Shown here: positions 1 to 10,614 of the stretch, piece after piece | How positions within the stretch are numbered: position 1 is the first letter of the stretch | Layout of the letters: the number at the start of each line of letters is the position of its first letter | Assembly (NCBI RefSeq): GCF_004519405.1 | Contig: NZ_SGWI01000008.1 | Span: forward strand, 1-64,000 | Length of the DNA: 64,000 nt | Direction: 5' to 3' | Origin: Pseudomonas sp. BCA17 | Lineage (GTDB): Bacteria > Pseudomonadota > Gammaproteobacteria > Pseudomonadales > Pseudomonadaceae | Position numbers and translations under genes: made by a program | The notes under the pieces: generated by a model | Database searches by the model: none | Told to the model about the DNA's origin: nothing | Seen by the model: the letters and a program-made list of their open reading frames with translations, nothing else

Positions 1-4
1 ATAC

Positions 5-37
5 AAAGGGCCGATGACTGCTCGCGCTCGGCCTTTC
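5..37 (+). terminator. Terminator hairpin of an upstream transcript
   Basis: AAAGGGCCGA (5-14) pairs with TCGGCCTTT (28-36) with one bulged G, and the right arm runs into T residues. It ends a transcript entering from the left. In Pseudomonas an rRNA operon commonly lies upstream of birA, so this may be the end of a 5S rRNA transcript, but no rRNA sequence is inside the window. Confidence 0.6.
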
Positions 38-94
38 TATGCAATGGCTTTGTGCATGGCTATCATGCGTGCCTCATCGTGAGGCGATATTTGC

Positions 95-1054
95 ATGTTG
101 ACGTTGCTAGAACTTCTAAAAGATGGCCGATTCCATTCTGGTGAGGCGCTGGGTGCCGCTCTGGGTATAAGCCGTAGTGCTGTTTGGAAGCAGCTCCAGC
201 ATCTTGAGGCTGAGTTGAATCTGCCCATCCATAAAGTCCGAGGCAGGGGATATCAACTTGCGTCCCCATTGGCGTTCCTGAATGCCGAAGAAATTGCAGT
301 CAATACAGGTTCTATGGAGTGGCCTGTCTACATTTCCGATTCTATTGATTCCACTAACGCCGAGGCTTTACGTCTTGTCGATGGCGGCTGCGTTGCGCCG
401 TTCCTGGTACTTGCTGAGCAGCAAACGGCAGGGCGTGGAAGGCGCGGTCGCAAATGGGTCAGTCCGTTCGCGCAGAATCTGTATTACAGCCTCGTATTGC
501 GTGTTGATGGAGGGCTGCGTCAGTTGGAGGGCCTTAGCCTTGTCGTGGGCTTGGCGGTCATGCAGGCTCTGCGTGAGTCAGGTGTGCATAGGGCTGCTTT
601 GAAGTGGCCAAACGATGTTTTGGTTGAGGATAAAAAAATTGCCGGTATTTTGCTGGAGTTGGTGGGGGATCCTGCTGACATCTGTCACGTTGTGCTCGGC
701 ATCGGTATTAATGTGAATATGCAGAAAGCGGTCGAGGTTGATCGGCAGTGGACTTCGGTTCAATTGGAGACCGGCTCTTCTATTGATCGAAACCAATTGG
801 TTGCCAGGCTGGGTTTGCAATTGGGGGGCTATCTGGACCGACATAAAAGCCATGGCTTCGCTGCTCTCCAGGAAGAGTGGGAGCAAAATCATTTGTGGCA
901 GGGTAGGGCTGTGTCTCTCATAGCGGGCGTCAACCAAATTGATGGGGTAGTGCTGGGTATCGATCATCAGGGGGCATTGCGCTTGAATGTTGATGGTGTC
1001 GAGAAAACATACAGCGGTGGTGAGTTAAGCCTGAGGTTGCGTGATGATTCTTGA
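95..1054 (+). CDS. birA: Bifunctional biotin-protein ligase / biotin operon repressor BirA
   Basis: BirA activates biotin with ATP to biotinyl-AMP and transfers it to the biotin carboxyl carrier protein; it can also repress biotin synthesis genes. The 319-residue protein has an N-terminal winged helix-turn-helix (about residues 1-60, with GISRSAVWKQLQHLE). The catalytic domain follows, with the biotinyl-AMP loop GRGRRGRKW (about 112-120) and the KWPNDV motif (about 168), then a small C-terminal SH3-like domain. The length is normal for the two-domain type. The ATG at 95 puts the helix-turn-helix at the N-terminus. The gene overlaps coaX by 11 nt, so the two are probably co-transcribed and translationally coupled. 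Identification is firm; the repressor role is inferred from the DNA-binding domain. Confidence 0.97.
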   Translation: MLTLLELLKDGRFHSGEALGAALGISRSAVWKQLQHLEAELNLPIHKVRGRGYQLASPLAFLNAEEIAVNTGSMEWPVYISDSIDSTNAEALRLVDGGCVAPFLVLAEQQTAGRGRRGRKWVSPFAQNLYYSLVLRVDGGLRQLEGLSLVVGLAVMQALRESGVHRAALKWPNDVLVEDKKIAGILLELVGDPADICHVVLGIGINVNMQKAVEVDRQWTSVQLETGSSIDRNQLVARLGLQLGGYLDRHKSHGFAALQEEWEQNHLWQGRAVSLIAGVNQIDGVVLGIDHQGALRLNVDGVEKTYSGGELSLRLRDDS

Positions 1055-1793
1055 GCTCGACTGTGGGAATAGCTTCATCAAGTGGCGTGTGCTGGGGCCG
1101 GATAAAGCCGGAGTCTTGGCCGAAGGTGTCGTTGGTTCGGATGCTTCATTGATTGAGAGCCTGCTCTCAGTTCCAGGTCTATTGCTGACGCGTTGCCGGC
1201 TGGTGAGTGTTCGAGCGCTCGAGGAGACCGATAAGCTGGTTGAGGTGCTGCAGCAGGCGTTTGGCGTCACCGTCTCGTGCGCAGCTTCAGCGCGCGAAAT
1301 GGCAGGGGTGCGTAACGGCTATGACGAGTTCGAGCGACTGGGGCTTGATCGTTGGTTGGCAATGCTTGGGGCATTCAAGTTGAGCTCAGGTGCTTGTTTG
1401 GTCCTTGATTTCGGCACGGCGGCGACGGCGGATTTTATTGCGGCCGATGGTGAGCATCTGGGCGGCTTTATTTGTCCAGGGATGCCCCTGATGCGCAGCC
1501 AGCTGCGCACGCATACGCGAAAGATCCGCTACAACGATGCTGCTGCTGAGCAGGCGCTGGAGCAGTTCTCTCCGGGGCGTACCACTGTAGAAGCTGTTGA
1601 GCGAGGTTGTACGCTAATGCTGAGGGGGTTTGTGCTGACTCAGCTTGAGCTGGCTCGAAGCTATTGGGGGGATGAATTCTCGGTGTTCCTGACGGGTGGG
1701 GATGCTGACCTGGTCTCTGAGGTCGTTCCGCATGGGCGGCTCGTTCCGGATCTGGTGTTCGTTGGCCTGGCGATGGCGTGCCCTTTGTCCTGA
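1044..1793 (+). CDS. coaX: Type III pantothenate kinase CoaX
   Basis: CoaX phosphorylates pantothenate, the first step of coenzyme A synthesis, and belongs to the acetate kinase/Hsp70 (ASKHA) fold. The N-terminus has the phosphate-binding loop (MILELDCGNSFIKWR), and the middle has LVLDFGTAATADF and GGFICPGMPLMRSQL, both family motifs. The length (249 residues) is usual. A GTG at 1041 and an ATG at 1044 are both possible; ATG 1044 is chosen because the family starts with MILELDCGN. It overlaps the end of birA and is followed 7 nt later by the SPOR gene, so the three likely form one operon. Type III kinases are not inhibited by CoA and need a monovalent cation (known for the family). Confidence 0.95.
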   Translation: MILELDCGNSFIKWRVLGPDKAGVLAEGVVGSDASLIESLLSVPGLLLTRCRLVSVRALEETDKLVEVLQQAFGVTVSCAASAREMAGVRNGYDEFERLGLDRWLAMLGAFKLSSGACLVLDFGTAATADFIAADGEHLGGFICPGMPLMRSQLRTHTRKIRYNDAAAEQALEQFSPGRTTVEAVERGCTLMLRGFVLTQLELARSYWGDEFSVFLTGGDADLVSEVVPHGRLVPDLVFVGLAMACPLS

Positions 1794-1800
1794 GGTGTTT

Positions 1801-2247
1801 ATGCGTTGGCTGTTTTTACTTTTGCTTGTGCTCAATGTCTTCTACTACATCTGGCATCAGCAAGAGGCTCCTTTGCGTGCGAAGGATGTCACTCCGTTGA
1901 GTCTTTATAAGGGGGCTCAGCAAGATATCCGACTGCTGAGCGAGTCTTCCGATGCGGTTTCCCGGCGCGATCGAGCCAAGGCTCCGGATGCTCAAAGTAC
2001 CTGCTTATACATAGGTGGGTTCTCTGATCTGCGGCAGGCCCAGTCGCTTGAGCAGCGCCTCATAAGCTTGGATATAAAGGCCAAGGTCCAAATGCTGACC
2101 GTTCCGGATGCTGTCGGTTACTGGCTTCGCGTGTCTCCTGAAAGCAGGCGTCTGGCTGACGATCTACCATTTGAAAACCTTGCTAAGGAATTCAATGAGT
2201 TAAAACATAAAATAATGTTGTGCGAAGGCGTTGCAAGTCTCGAATAG
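1801..2247 (+). CDS. Small membrane-anchored SPOR-domain protein
   Basis: The 148-residue protein begins with one hydrophobic helix (about residues 2-18, rich in L, V and F), then a polar linker. A C-terminal SPOR-like region (about 70-140) contains CLYIGGFSDLRQAQ and a YWLRVSP strand. SPOR domains bind denuded glycan strands of peptidoglycan at division septa, so a periplasmic, inner-membrane-tethered role at the cell wall is likely. The frame is open further upstream (to 1696), but ATG 1801 is chosen because it gives the signal anchor and sits 7 nt after coaX. In Pseudomonas a protein of this type regularly follows coaX. The precise function is not known. Confidence 0.85.
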   Translation: MRWLFLLLLVLNVFYYIWHQQEAPLRAKDVTPLSLYKGAQQDIRLLSESSDAVSRRDRAKAPDAQSTCLYIGGFSDLRQAQSLEQRLISLDIKAKVQMLTVPDAVGYWLRVSPESRRLADDLPFENLAKEFNELKHKIMLCEGVASLE

Positions 2248-2349
2248 TTTGCATAGAATGGCGCCCGCTTCGCAGTGAAGGCCTTTACGGTCTACAGTGT
2301 GAGGCGAAGGTCAATGCAGCTAACCTCATATTTTTAAATGAGAAAATGC

Positions 2350-2377
2350 TTGACAGAAGGTCGGCGTAATGTAAAAT
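2350..2377 (+). promoter_or_regulatory. Sigma70-type promoter of the tRNA-Tyr/Gly/Thr unit
   Basis: TTGACA (2350-2355) and TAAAAT (2372-2377) are separated by 16 nt and lie 13 nt upstream of tRNA-Tyr. The -35 is a perfect consensus match and the -10 matches 5 of 6, as expected for a strong stable-RNA promoter. A GC-rich stretch (GCCGGCTCGC) just after the -10 may act as a discriminator. Confidence 0.8.
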
Positions 2378-2390
2378 GCCGGCTCGCTTA

Positions 2391-2475
<85 letters not shown>

Positions 2476-2499
2476 TTTTTAGCGTGAGCTGCAAGCTCC

Positions 2500-2573
<74 letters not shown>

Positions 2574-2599
2574 AGTTTGCAGGTTGTGCAAGGTGTTTA

Positions 2600-2675
2600 G
2601 CTCTTGTAGCTCAGTTGGTAGAGCACACCCTTGGTAAGGGTGAGGTCAGCGGTTCAAATCCGCTCAAGAGCTCCA
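2600..2675 (+). tRNA. tRNA-Thr (GGT)
   Basis: A 76-nt cloverleaf with acceptor GCTCTTG/CAAGAGC, D arm GCTCAGTTGGTAGAGC, anticodon GGT in loop TTGGTAA, T loop GGTTCAAATCC and an encoded CCA. It is last in the unit and is followed by a terminator rather than by a tuf gene. Confidence 0.97.
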
Positions 2676-2681
2676 TATGAC

Positions 2682-2714
2682 AAGGCAGATATGAAAATAT
2701 CTGCCTTTGTTTTA
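2682..2714 (+). terminator. Intrinsic terminator after tRNA-Thr
   Basis: AAGGCAGATAT (2682-2692) and ATATCTGCCTT (2697-2707) form a perfect 11-bp stem with a GAAA loop, followed by TGTTTTAA. It closes the tRNA-Tyr/Gly/Thr transcript. Confidence 0.85.
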
Positions 2715-2788
2715 ACAGCTTATCTCGGCTTGATCCTGTTGTGCTTGGCTTCGTTGTCAGGTGGTTTCAAGTCTCTTGGGGTTGGTTG

Positions 2789-2817
2789 TTGTAAAGTCTT
2801 TTTCAGGCCTGCATAAT
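2789..2817 (+). promoter_or_regulatory. Candidate promoter for tRNA-Trp-secE-nusG
   Basis: TTGTAA (2789-2794) and CATAAT (2812-2817) are spaced by 17 nt and lie 20 nt upstream of tRNA-Trp. They match the sigma70 consensus at 4 and 5 of 6 positions. A separate promoter is needed because a strong terminator lies just upstream. Confidence 0.6.
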
Positions 2818-2837
2818 GGTCGGCCTGATTTTGTTTT

Positions 2838-2913
2838 AGGTCAGTAGCTCAATTGGCAGAGCGACGGTCTCCAAAACCGTAGGTTGGGGGTTCGATTCCC
2901 TCCTGACCTGCCA
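2838..2913 (+). tRNA. tRNA-Trp (CCA)
   Basis: A 76-nt cloverleaf with acceptor AGGTCAG/CTGACCT, D arm GCTCAATTGGCAGAGC, anticodon CCA in loop CTCCAAA, T loop GGTTCGATTCC and an encoded CCA tail. It lies 45 nt upstream of secE, the usual arrangement in Pseudomonas. Confidence 0.97.
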
Positions 2914-2958
2914 GATTCACGTGGTGTGTCTGGCTTTCTTTTCACAGGATCTTCATAG

Positions 2959-3327
2959 ATGACTCCTAAGGCTGAAGCTCAAAGCTCTCGTTTCGATCTG
3001 GTCAAGTGGCTTGCTGTAGTCGCATTGGTGGTCGTAGGCGTTGTTGGCAATCAGTACTACTCTGCTTCGCCGATCCTGTATCGCGTGCTCGCTTTGCTTG
3101 CTCTTGCTGCTGTAGCTGCCTTTGTAGGCCTGCAGACTGCCAAAGGCAAGTCTTTCGCGGTCCTGGTAAAGGAAGCTCGCACCGAAATTCGTAAAGTCGT
3201 TTGGCCGACTCGCCAAGAAACCACTCAGACCACATTGATTGTCGTGGCTGTTGTTCTGGTTATGGCGTTGCTGTTGTGGGGGCTCGATTCCCTGCTCGGC
3301 TGGCTTGTTTCCTTGATTGTTGGCTAA
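2959..3327 (+). CDS. secE: Preprotein translocase subunit SecE
   Basis: SecE is the essential clamp subunit of the SecYEG channel in the inner membrane. The 122-residue form has three hydrophobic helices (about residues 16-36, 43-60 and 95-120), as in E. coli rather than the one-helix form. The conserved cytoplasmic amphipathic segment EARTEIRKVVWPTRQET (about 73-89) contacts SecY. ATG 2959 has an AGGAT ribosome-binding site. nusG follows after 9 nt, the usual secE-nusG pairing. Its partner secY is in the spc cluster of this window. Confidence 0.97.
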   Translation: MTPKAEAQSSRFDLVKWLAVVALVVVGVVGNQYYSASPILYRVLALLALAAVAAFVGLQTAKGKSFAVLVKEARTEIRKVVWPTRQETTQTTLIVVAVVLVMALLLWGLDSLLGWLVSLIVG

Positions 3328-3336
3328 GGGTGTCCC

Positions 3337-3870
3337 GTGGCTAAGCGTTGGTACGTTGTGCATGCTTACTCGGGTTACGAGAAGCACGTTATGCGCTCTT
3401 TGATAGAGCGCGTAAAGCTCGCAGGCATGGAAGAAGGCTTCGGCGAGATTCTGGTTCCCACTGAAGAAGTGGTTGAAATGCGGAATGGCCAGAAGCGCAA
3501 AAGCGAACGCAAGTTCTTCCCTGGCTACGTGCTGGTTCAGATGGACATGAATGAGGGTACTTGGCACTTGGTCAAGGACACTCCTCGCGTCATGGGTTTC
3601 ATTGGCGGTACCGCCGATAAACCTGCTCCTATCACCGATAAAGAGGCAGAAGCAATTCTGCGTCGTATTGCGGATGGTAGCGACAAGCCTAAGCCGAAGA
3701 CGCTGTTCGAGCCGGGTGAGGTTGTTCGTGTCACAGATGGTCCGTTTGCTGATTTCAACGGCACCGTCGAAGAAGTTAACTACGAAAAGAGCCGGATCCA
3801 AGTGGCGGTGCTCATTTTCGGTCGCTCTACTCCGGTAGAGTTGGAGTTCAGCCAGGTCGAGAAGGTCTAG
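3337..3870 (+). CDS. nusG: Transcription termination/antitermination protein NusG
   Basis: NusG binds RNA polymerase beside the clamp, suppresses pausing, and links polymerase to Rho or to ribosomal protein S10. The 177-residue protein has the NGN domain (about 1-115, starting KRWYVVHAYSGYEKHV) and a C-terminal KOW domain (about 125-177, with PGEVVRVTDGPFADFNG). The start is GTG at 3337, just after secE, which may limit expression. A terminator-like hairpin follows, so secE-nusG can be transcribed apart from the ribosomal genes. Confidence 0.98.
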   Translation: MAKRWYVVHAYSGYEKHVMRSLIERVKLAGMEEGFGEILVPTEEVVEMRNGQKRKSERKFFPGYVLVQMDMNEGTWHLVKDTPRVMGFIGGTADKPAPITDKEAEAILRRIADGSDKPKPKTLFEPGEVVRVTDGPFADFNGTVEEVNYEKSRIQVAVLIFGRSTPVELEFSQVEKV

Positions 3871-3885
3871 CTGAGCAAGCATCCC

Positions 3886-3916
3886 AACCCCGCAGCCTTA
3901 GGCTGTGGGGTTTTGT
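3886..3916 (+). terminator. Terminator/attenuator between nusG and rplK
   Basis: AACCCCGCAGCC (3886-3897) and GGCTGTGGGGTT (3901-3912) pair with one G-T, have a TTA loop, and run into TTGT. It separates secE-nusG from the rplK unit. The short T run suggests partial termination. Confidence 0.75.
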
Positions 3917-3987
3917 CGTCACTGGGATAAACGCGCAAGTAACCGGGGAGCCTTTCGAGGCGTCTGAACCCGTAATTGGAGTGCCTC

Positions 3988-4419
3988 ATGGCCAAGAAGA
4001 TTACCGCTTACATCAAGCTGCAAGTGAAGGCCGCTCAGGCCAACCCTAGTCCACCCGTCGGTCCAGCTCTGGGTCAGCACGGCGTGAACATTATGGAATT
4101 CTGCAAGGCCTTCAACGCCCGTACTCAGGGTCTTGAGCCAGGTCTGCCGACTCCAGTGATCATCACTGTATACAGCGACCGTAGCTTCACTTTCGAAACC
4201 AAGTCGACCCCGGCTTCGGTTCTGTTGAAGAAGGCTGCAGGTCTGACTAGCGGTTCCGCTCGTCCTAACACCGTTAAAGTCGGCACTGTAACTCGTGCTC
4301 AGCTGGAAGAAATCGCGAAAACCAAAAACGCGGATCTGACTGCAGCTGATATGGATGCAGCCGTGCGTACCATCGCCGGTTCTGCTCGTAGCATGGGCCT
4401 TAACGTGGAGGGTGTGTAA
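3988..4419 (+). CDS. rplK: 50S ribosomal protein L11
   Basis: L11 binds the GTPase-associated region of 23S rRNA and is needed for elongation-factor turnover and the stringent response. The 143-residue protein has the N-terminal motif PSPPVGPALGQHGVNIMEF (residues 21-39), the site linked to thiopeptide sensitivity, and a C-terminal RNA-binding domain. ATG 3988 is chosen over an in-frame TTG 12 nt upstream because the family begins MAKKITAYIKLQV. It overlaps the rplA start by one base (TAATG), which implies translational coupling. Confidence 0.98.
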   Translation: MAKKITAYIKLQVKAAQANPSPPVGPALGQHGVNIMEFCKAFNARTQGLEPGLPTPVIITVYSDRSFTFETKSTPASVLLKKAAGLTSGSARPNTVKVGTVTRAQLEEIAKTKNADLTAADMDAAVRTIAGSARSMGLNVEGV

Positions 4420-5114
4420 TGGCTAAGCTGACCAAGCGCCAAAAGGCTATCGCCGGCAAAATCGAAGCGGGCAAGGCCTACAACTTTGTAGACGCCGCCG
4501 CCCTGCTGACCGAGCTGTCGACTGTCAAGTTCAGCGAGTCCGTTGACGTTGCTGTAAACCTGGGTGTTGACCCACGTAAATCCGACCAGGTCGTTCGTAG
4601 CGCAACTGTGCTGCCACACGGTACTGGCAAGACTGTACGTGTTGCTGTGTTCACCCAAGGCCCGGCAGCTGAAGCTGCTCTGGCTGCTGGCGCTGATCGC
4701 GTTGGTATGGACGACCTGGCTGCCGAAATGAAAGGCGGCGACCTGAACTATGACGTAGTTATTGCCTCCCCGGATGCAATGCGCGTCGTTGGTCAGTTGG
4801 GTCAGGTCCTGGGTCCACGCGGCCTGATGCCTAACCCTAAAGTCGGCACCGTAACTCCAGACGTAGCTACCGCGGTTAAGAACGCCAAAGCTGGTCAGGT
4901 TCGTTATCGCACCGACAAAAACGGCATCATTCACACCTCCGTTGGCAAAGTCGGCTTTGATGCCGTCAAGCTGAAGGAAAACGTTGAGGCCCTGATCGCT
5001 GATCTGAAGCGTATCAAGCCAGCCTCCTCGAAAGGTATCTACGTTAAGCGCGTTACCCTGAGCACCACTATGGGCCCAGGTCTGGTCATCGACCAAGGCT
5101 CGCTGGACGTATAA
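4419..5114 (+). CDS. rplA: 50S ribosomal protein L1
   Basis: L1 forms the mobile L1 stalk at the E site and, in enterobacteria, represses its own L11-L1 mRNA. The 231-residue protein carries the signature LGPRGLMPNPKVGTVT (about 129-144). Its ATG shares a base with the rplK stop codon. A perfect 10-bp hairpin lies 6 nt after its stop codon. Confidence 0.98.
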   Translation: MAKLTKRQKAIAGKIEAGKAYNFVDAAALLTELSTVKFSESVDVAVNLGVDPRKSDQVVRSATVLPHGTGKTVRVAVFTQGPAAEAALAAGADRVGMDDLAAEMKGGDLNYDVVIASPDAMRVVGQLGQVLGPRGLMPNPKVGTVTPDVATAVKNAKAGQVRYRTDKNGIIHTSVGKVGFDAVKLKENVEALIADLKRIKPASSKGIYVKRVTLSTTMGPGLVIDQGSLDV

Positions 5115-5120
5115 AACACA

Positions 5121-5145
5121 GATTGACGCACGATATGCGTCAATC
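5121..5145 (+). promoter_or_regulatory. Perfect hairpin between rplA and rplJ
   Basis: GATTGACGCA (5121-5130) and TGCGTCAATC (5136-5145) form a 10-bp stem with a 5-nt loop. The following bases are A-rich, not T-rich, so this is more likely an mRNA processing or stability element than a terminator. Confidence 0.6.
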
Positions 5146-5312
5146 GAAAAAATTGGGGTCCCTGCCTGGCGGGGGCTATCCAAGACCGTAGGCGGCGCAA
5201 GTCTTAAACCACAAGCCTACGCAGATGGTGCTCCCGGTTCCTTACCGAATCAGACACCAAAACGACATCCGGCTTCGGCCAGATGAAACGGTAACAAGCA
5301 GGAGTTAAACCC
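5146..5312 (+). promoter_or_regulatory. rplJ 5' leader (probable L10-L12 autoregulatory site)
   Basis: About 170 nt of non-coding sequence precedes rplJ. In E. coli and relatives the L10-L12 complex binds this leader to repress rplJ-rplL translation. Its length and position here fit that role. I have not folded it, so the binding structure itself is inferred. Confidence 0.45.
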
Positions 5313-5813
5313 GTGGCAATTAATCTCGAAGACAAGAAGGCCATCGTCGCTGAAGTCAACGAGGCTGCCAAAGCTGCTCTGTCCGCTGTCGTGGCTGATG
5401 CCCGTGGTGTGACAGTAGGCGCTATGACCGGACTCCGTAAAGAGGCTCGTGAAGCTGGCGTATACGTACGTGTTGTACGTAACACTTTGCTCAAGCGCGC
5501 TGTTGCTGACACTGAATACAGTGTTCTCAATGACGCGTTCACCGGCCCGACTCTGATTGCGTTCTCCACAGAGCATCCAGGCGCTGCTGCCCGTTTGTTC
5601 AAAGAGTTCGCCAAGAGTCAGGATAAGTTCGAGATCAAGGCAGCTGCGTTCGAGGGCAAGTTCCTCGCAGCTAACCAAATCGACGTACTGGCAACACTGC
5701 CGACCCGCGACGAAGCCATTTCGCAGCTGATGAGCGTGATTCAAGGCGCTACCAGCAAGCTGGCTCGTACTCTGGCTGCAGTTCGCGAGCAAAAAGAAGC
5801 TGCCGCAGCCTAA
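5313..5813 (+). CDS. rplJ: 50S ribosomal protein L10
   Basis: L10 is the base of the ribosomal stalk and carries the L7/L12 dimers. The 166-residue protein starts MAINLEDKKAIVAEVNEAA with a GTG codon preceded by AGGAG. The N-terminal half binds rRNA and the C-terminal helix (ending KLARTLAAVREQKEAAAA) binds L12. GTG initiation and the long leader are consistent with tight translational control. rplL follows after 78 nt. Confidence 0.98.
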   Translation: MAINLEDKKAIVAEVNEAAKAALSAVVADARGVTVGAMTGLRKEAREAGVYVRVVRNTLLKRAVADTEYSVLNDAFTGPTLIAFSTEHPGAAARLFKEFAKSQDKFEIKAAAFEGKFLAANQIDVLATLPTRDEAISQLMSVIQGATSKLARTLAAVREQKEAAAA

Positions 5814-5891
5814 GGCTGAGCCACTTCTTTCGCGTATTTTTGTTTATTTCGATGGCCGCCTAGGCCGTCCCCCAATTCAGGAAATACAGTA

Positions 5892-6257
5892 ATGTCTATC
5901 TCCCAAGAAGATATCCTCAACGCCGTAGCTGAAATGTCGGTTCTGCAGGTTGTTGAGCTGATCAAAGCTTTCGAAGAAAAATTCGGCGTTTCCGCTGCTG
6001 CTGCTTCCGCTGGTCCAGCTGTTGCTGTTGCCGCTGCTGAAGAGCAAACCGAATTCAACGTCATGCTGACCGAAGCTGGCGAGAAGAAAGTAAACGTGAT
6101 CAAGGCAGTACGTGAACTGACCGGTCTGGGCCTGAAAGAAGCCAAGGCTGTAGTTGACGGCGCTCCTGCCATGGTTCTGGAAGCTGTTGCCAAAGACGCA
6201 GCTGACAAAGCCAAAGCAGTACTGGAAGAAGCAGGCGCTAAAGTCGAGCTGAAGTAA
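5892..6257 (+). CDS. rplL: 50S ribosomal protein L7/L12
   Basis: L7/L12 is the multicopy stalk protein that recruits translational GTPases. The 121-residue protein shows the N-terminal dimerisation helices, an Ala/Val-rich hinge (about 36-52), and the globular C-terminal domain with GLGLKEAKAVVDGAP, the factor-binding helix. Codon use is strongly biased, as expected for one of the most abundant cell proteins. A hairpin 46 nt downstream probably limits read-through into rpoBC. Confidence 0.98.
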   Translation: MSISQEDILNAVAEMSVLQVVELIKAFEEKFGVSAAAASAGPAVAVAAAEEQTEFNVMLTEAGEKKVNVIKAVRELTGLGLKEAKAVVDGAPAMVLEAVAKDAADKAKAVLEEAGAKVELK

Positions 6258-6303
6258 GCATCGACCTTGCGTCTCCAGCCCAAGCGTTAAGCTGAAGGCT
6301 GAT

Positions 6304-6333
6304 GGCTGGTGGCTCTTGCCACCGGCCTTTTTC
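6304..6333 (+). terminator. Attenuator between rplL and rpoB
   Basis: GGCTGGTGGC (6304-6313) and GCCACCGGCC (6318-6327) form a 10-bp stem (one G-T) with a TCTT loop, followed by TTTTT. A partial terminator at this place is known in E. coli, where it lowers rpoBC transcription relative to rplJL. Confidence 0.8.
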
Positions 6334-6476
6334 CGTTCTTGGCTGTCGACTCGGTCGCCGCCATTAACGTGCTGTAGCCACCCAATGCGGTGGTGCAAAC
6401 CATGGGGTTTGCGAGATTTTCTGGCTGCTCCCGTCGGAGGGGCCAAACAAGCAGGTGACCAAGCTGGGGAACGCTG

Positions 6477-10550
<4,074 letters not shown>

Positions 10551-10565
10551 CACGTGACGCGAATC

Positions 10566-10592
10566 GAGAGCGGGGCTGTTTAGCCCGCTCTC
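10566..10592 (+). promoter_or_regulatory. Hairpin between rpoB and rpoC
   Basis: GAGAGCGGGGCT (10566-10577) pairs with AGCCCGCTCTC (10582-10592) with one bulged G. No T run follows, so it is not a terminator. It ends 10 nt before the AGGAGG ribosome-binding site of rpoC and could affect rpoC translation or mRNA processing. Confidence 0.6.
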
Positions 10593-10614
10593 TGCTCCGC
10601 CAGGAGGAAAGGCC

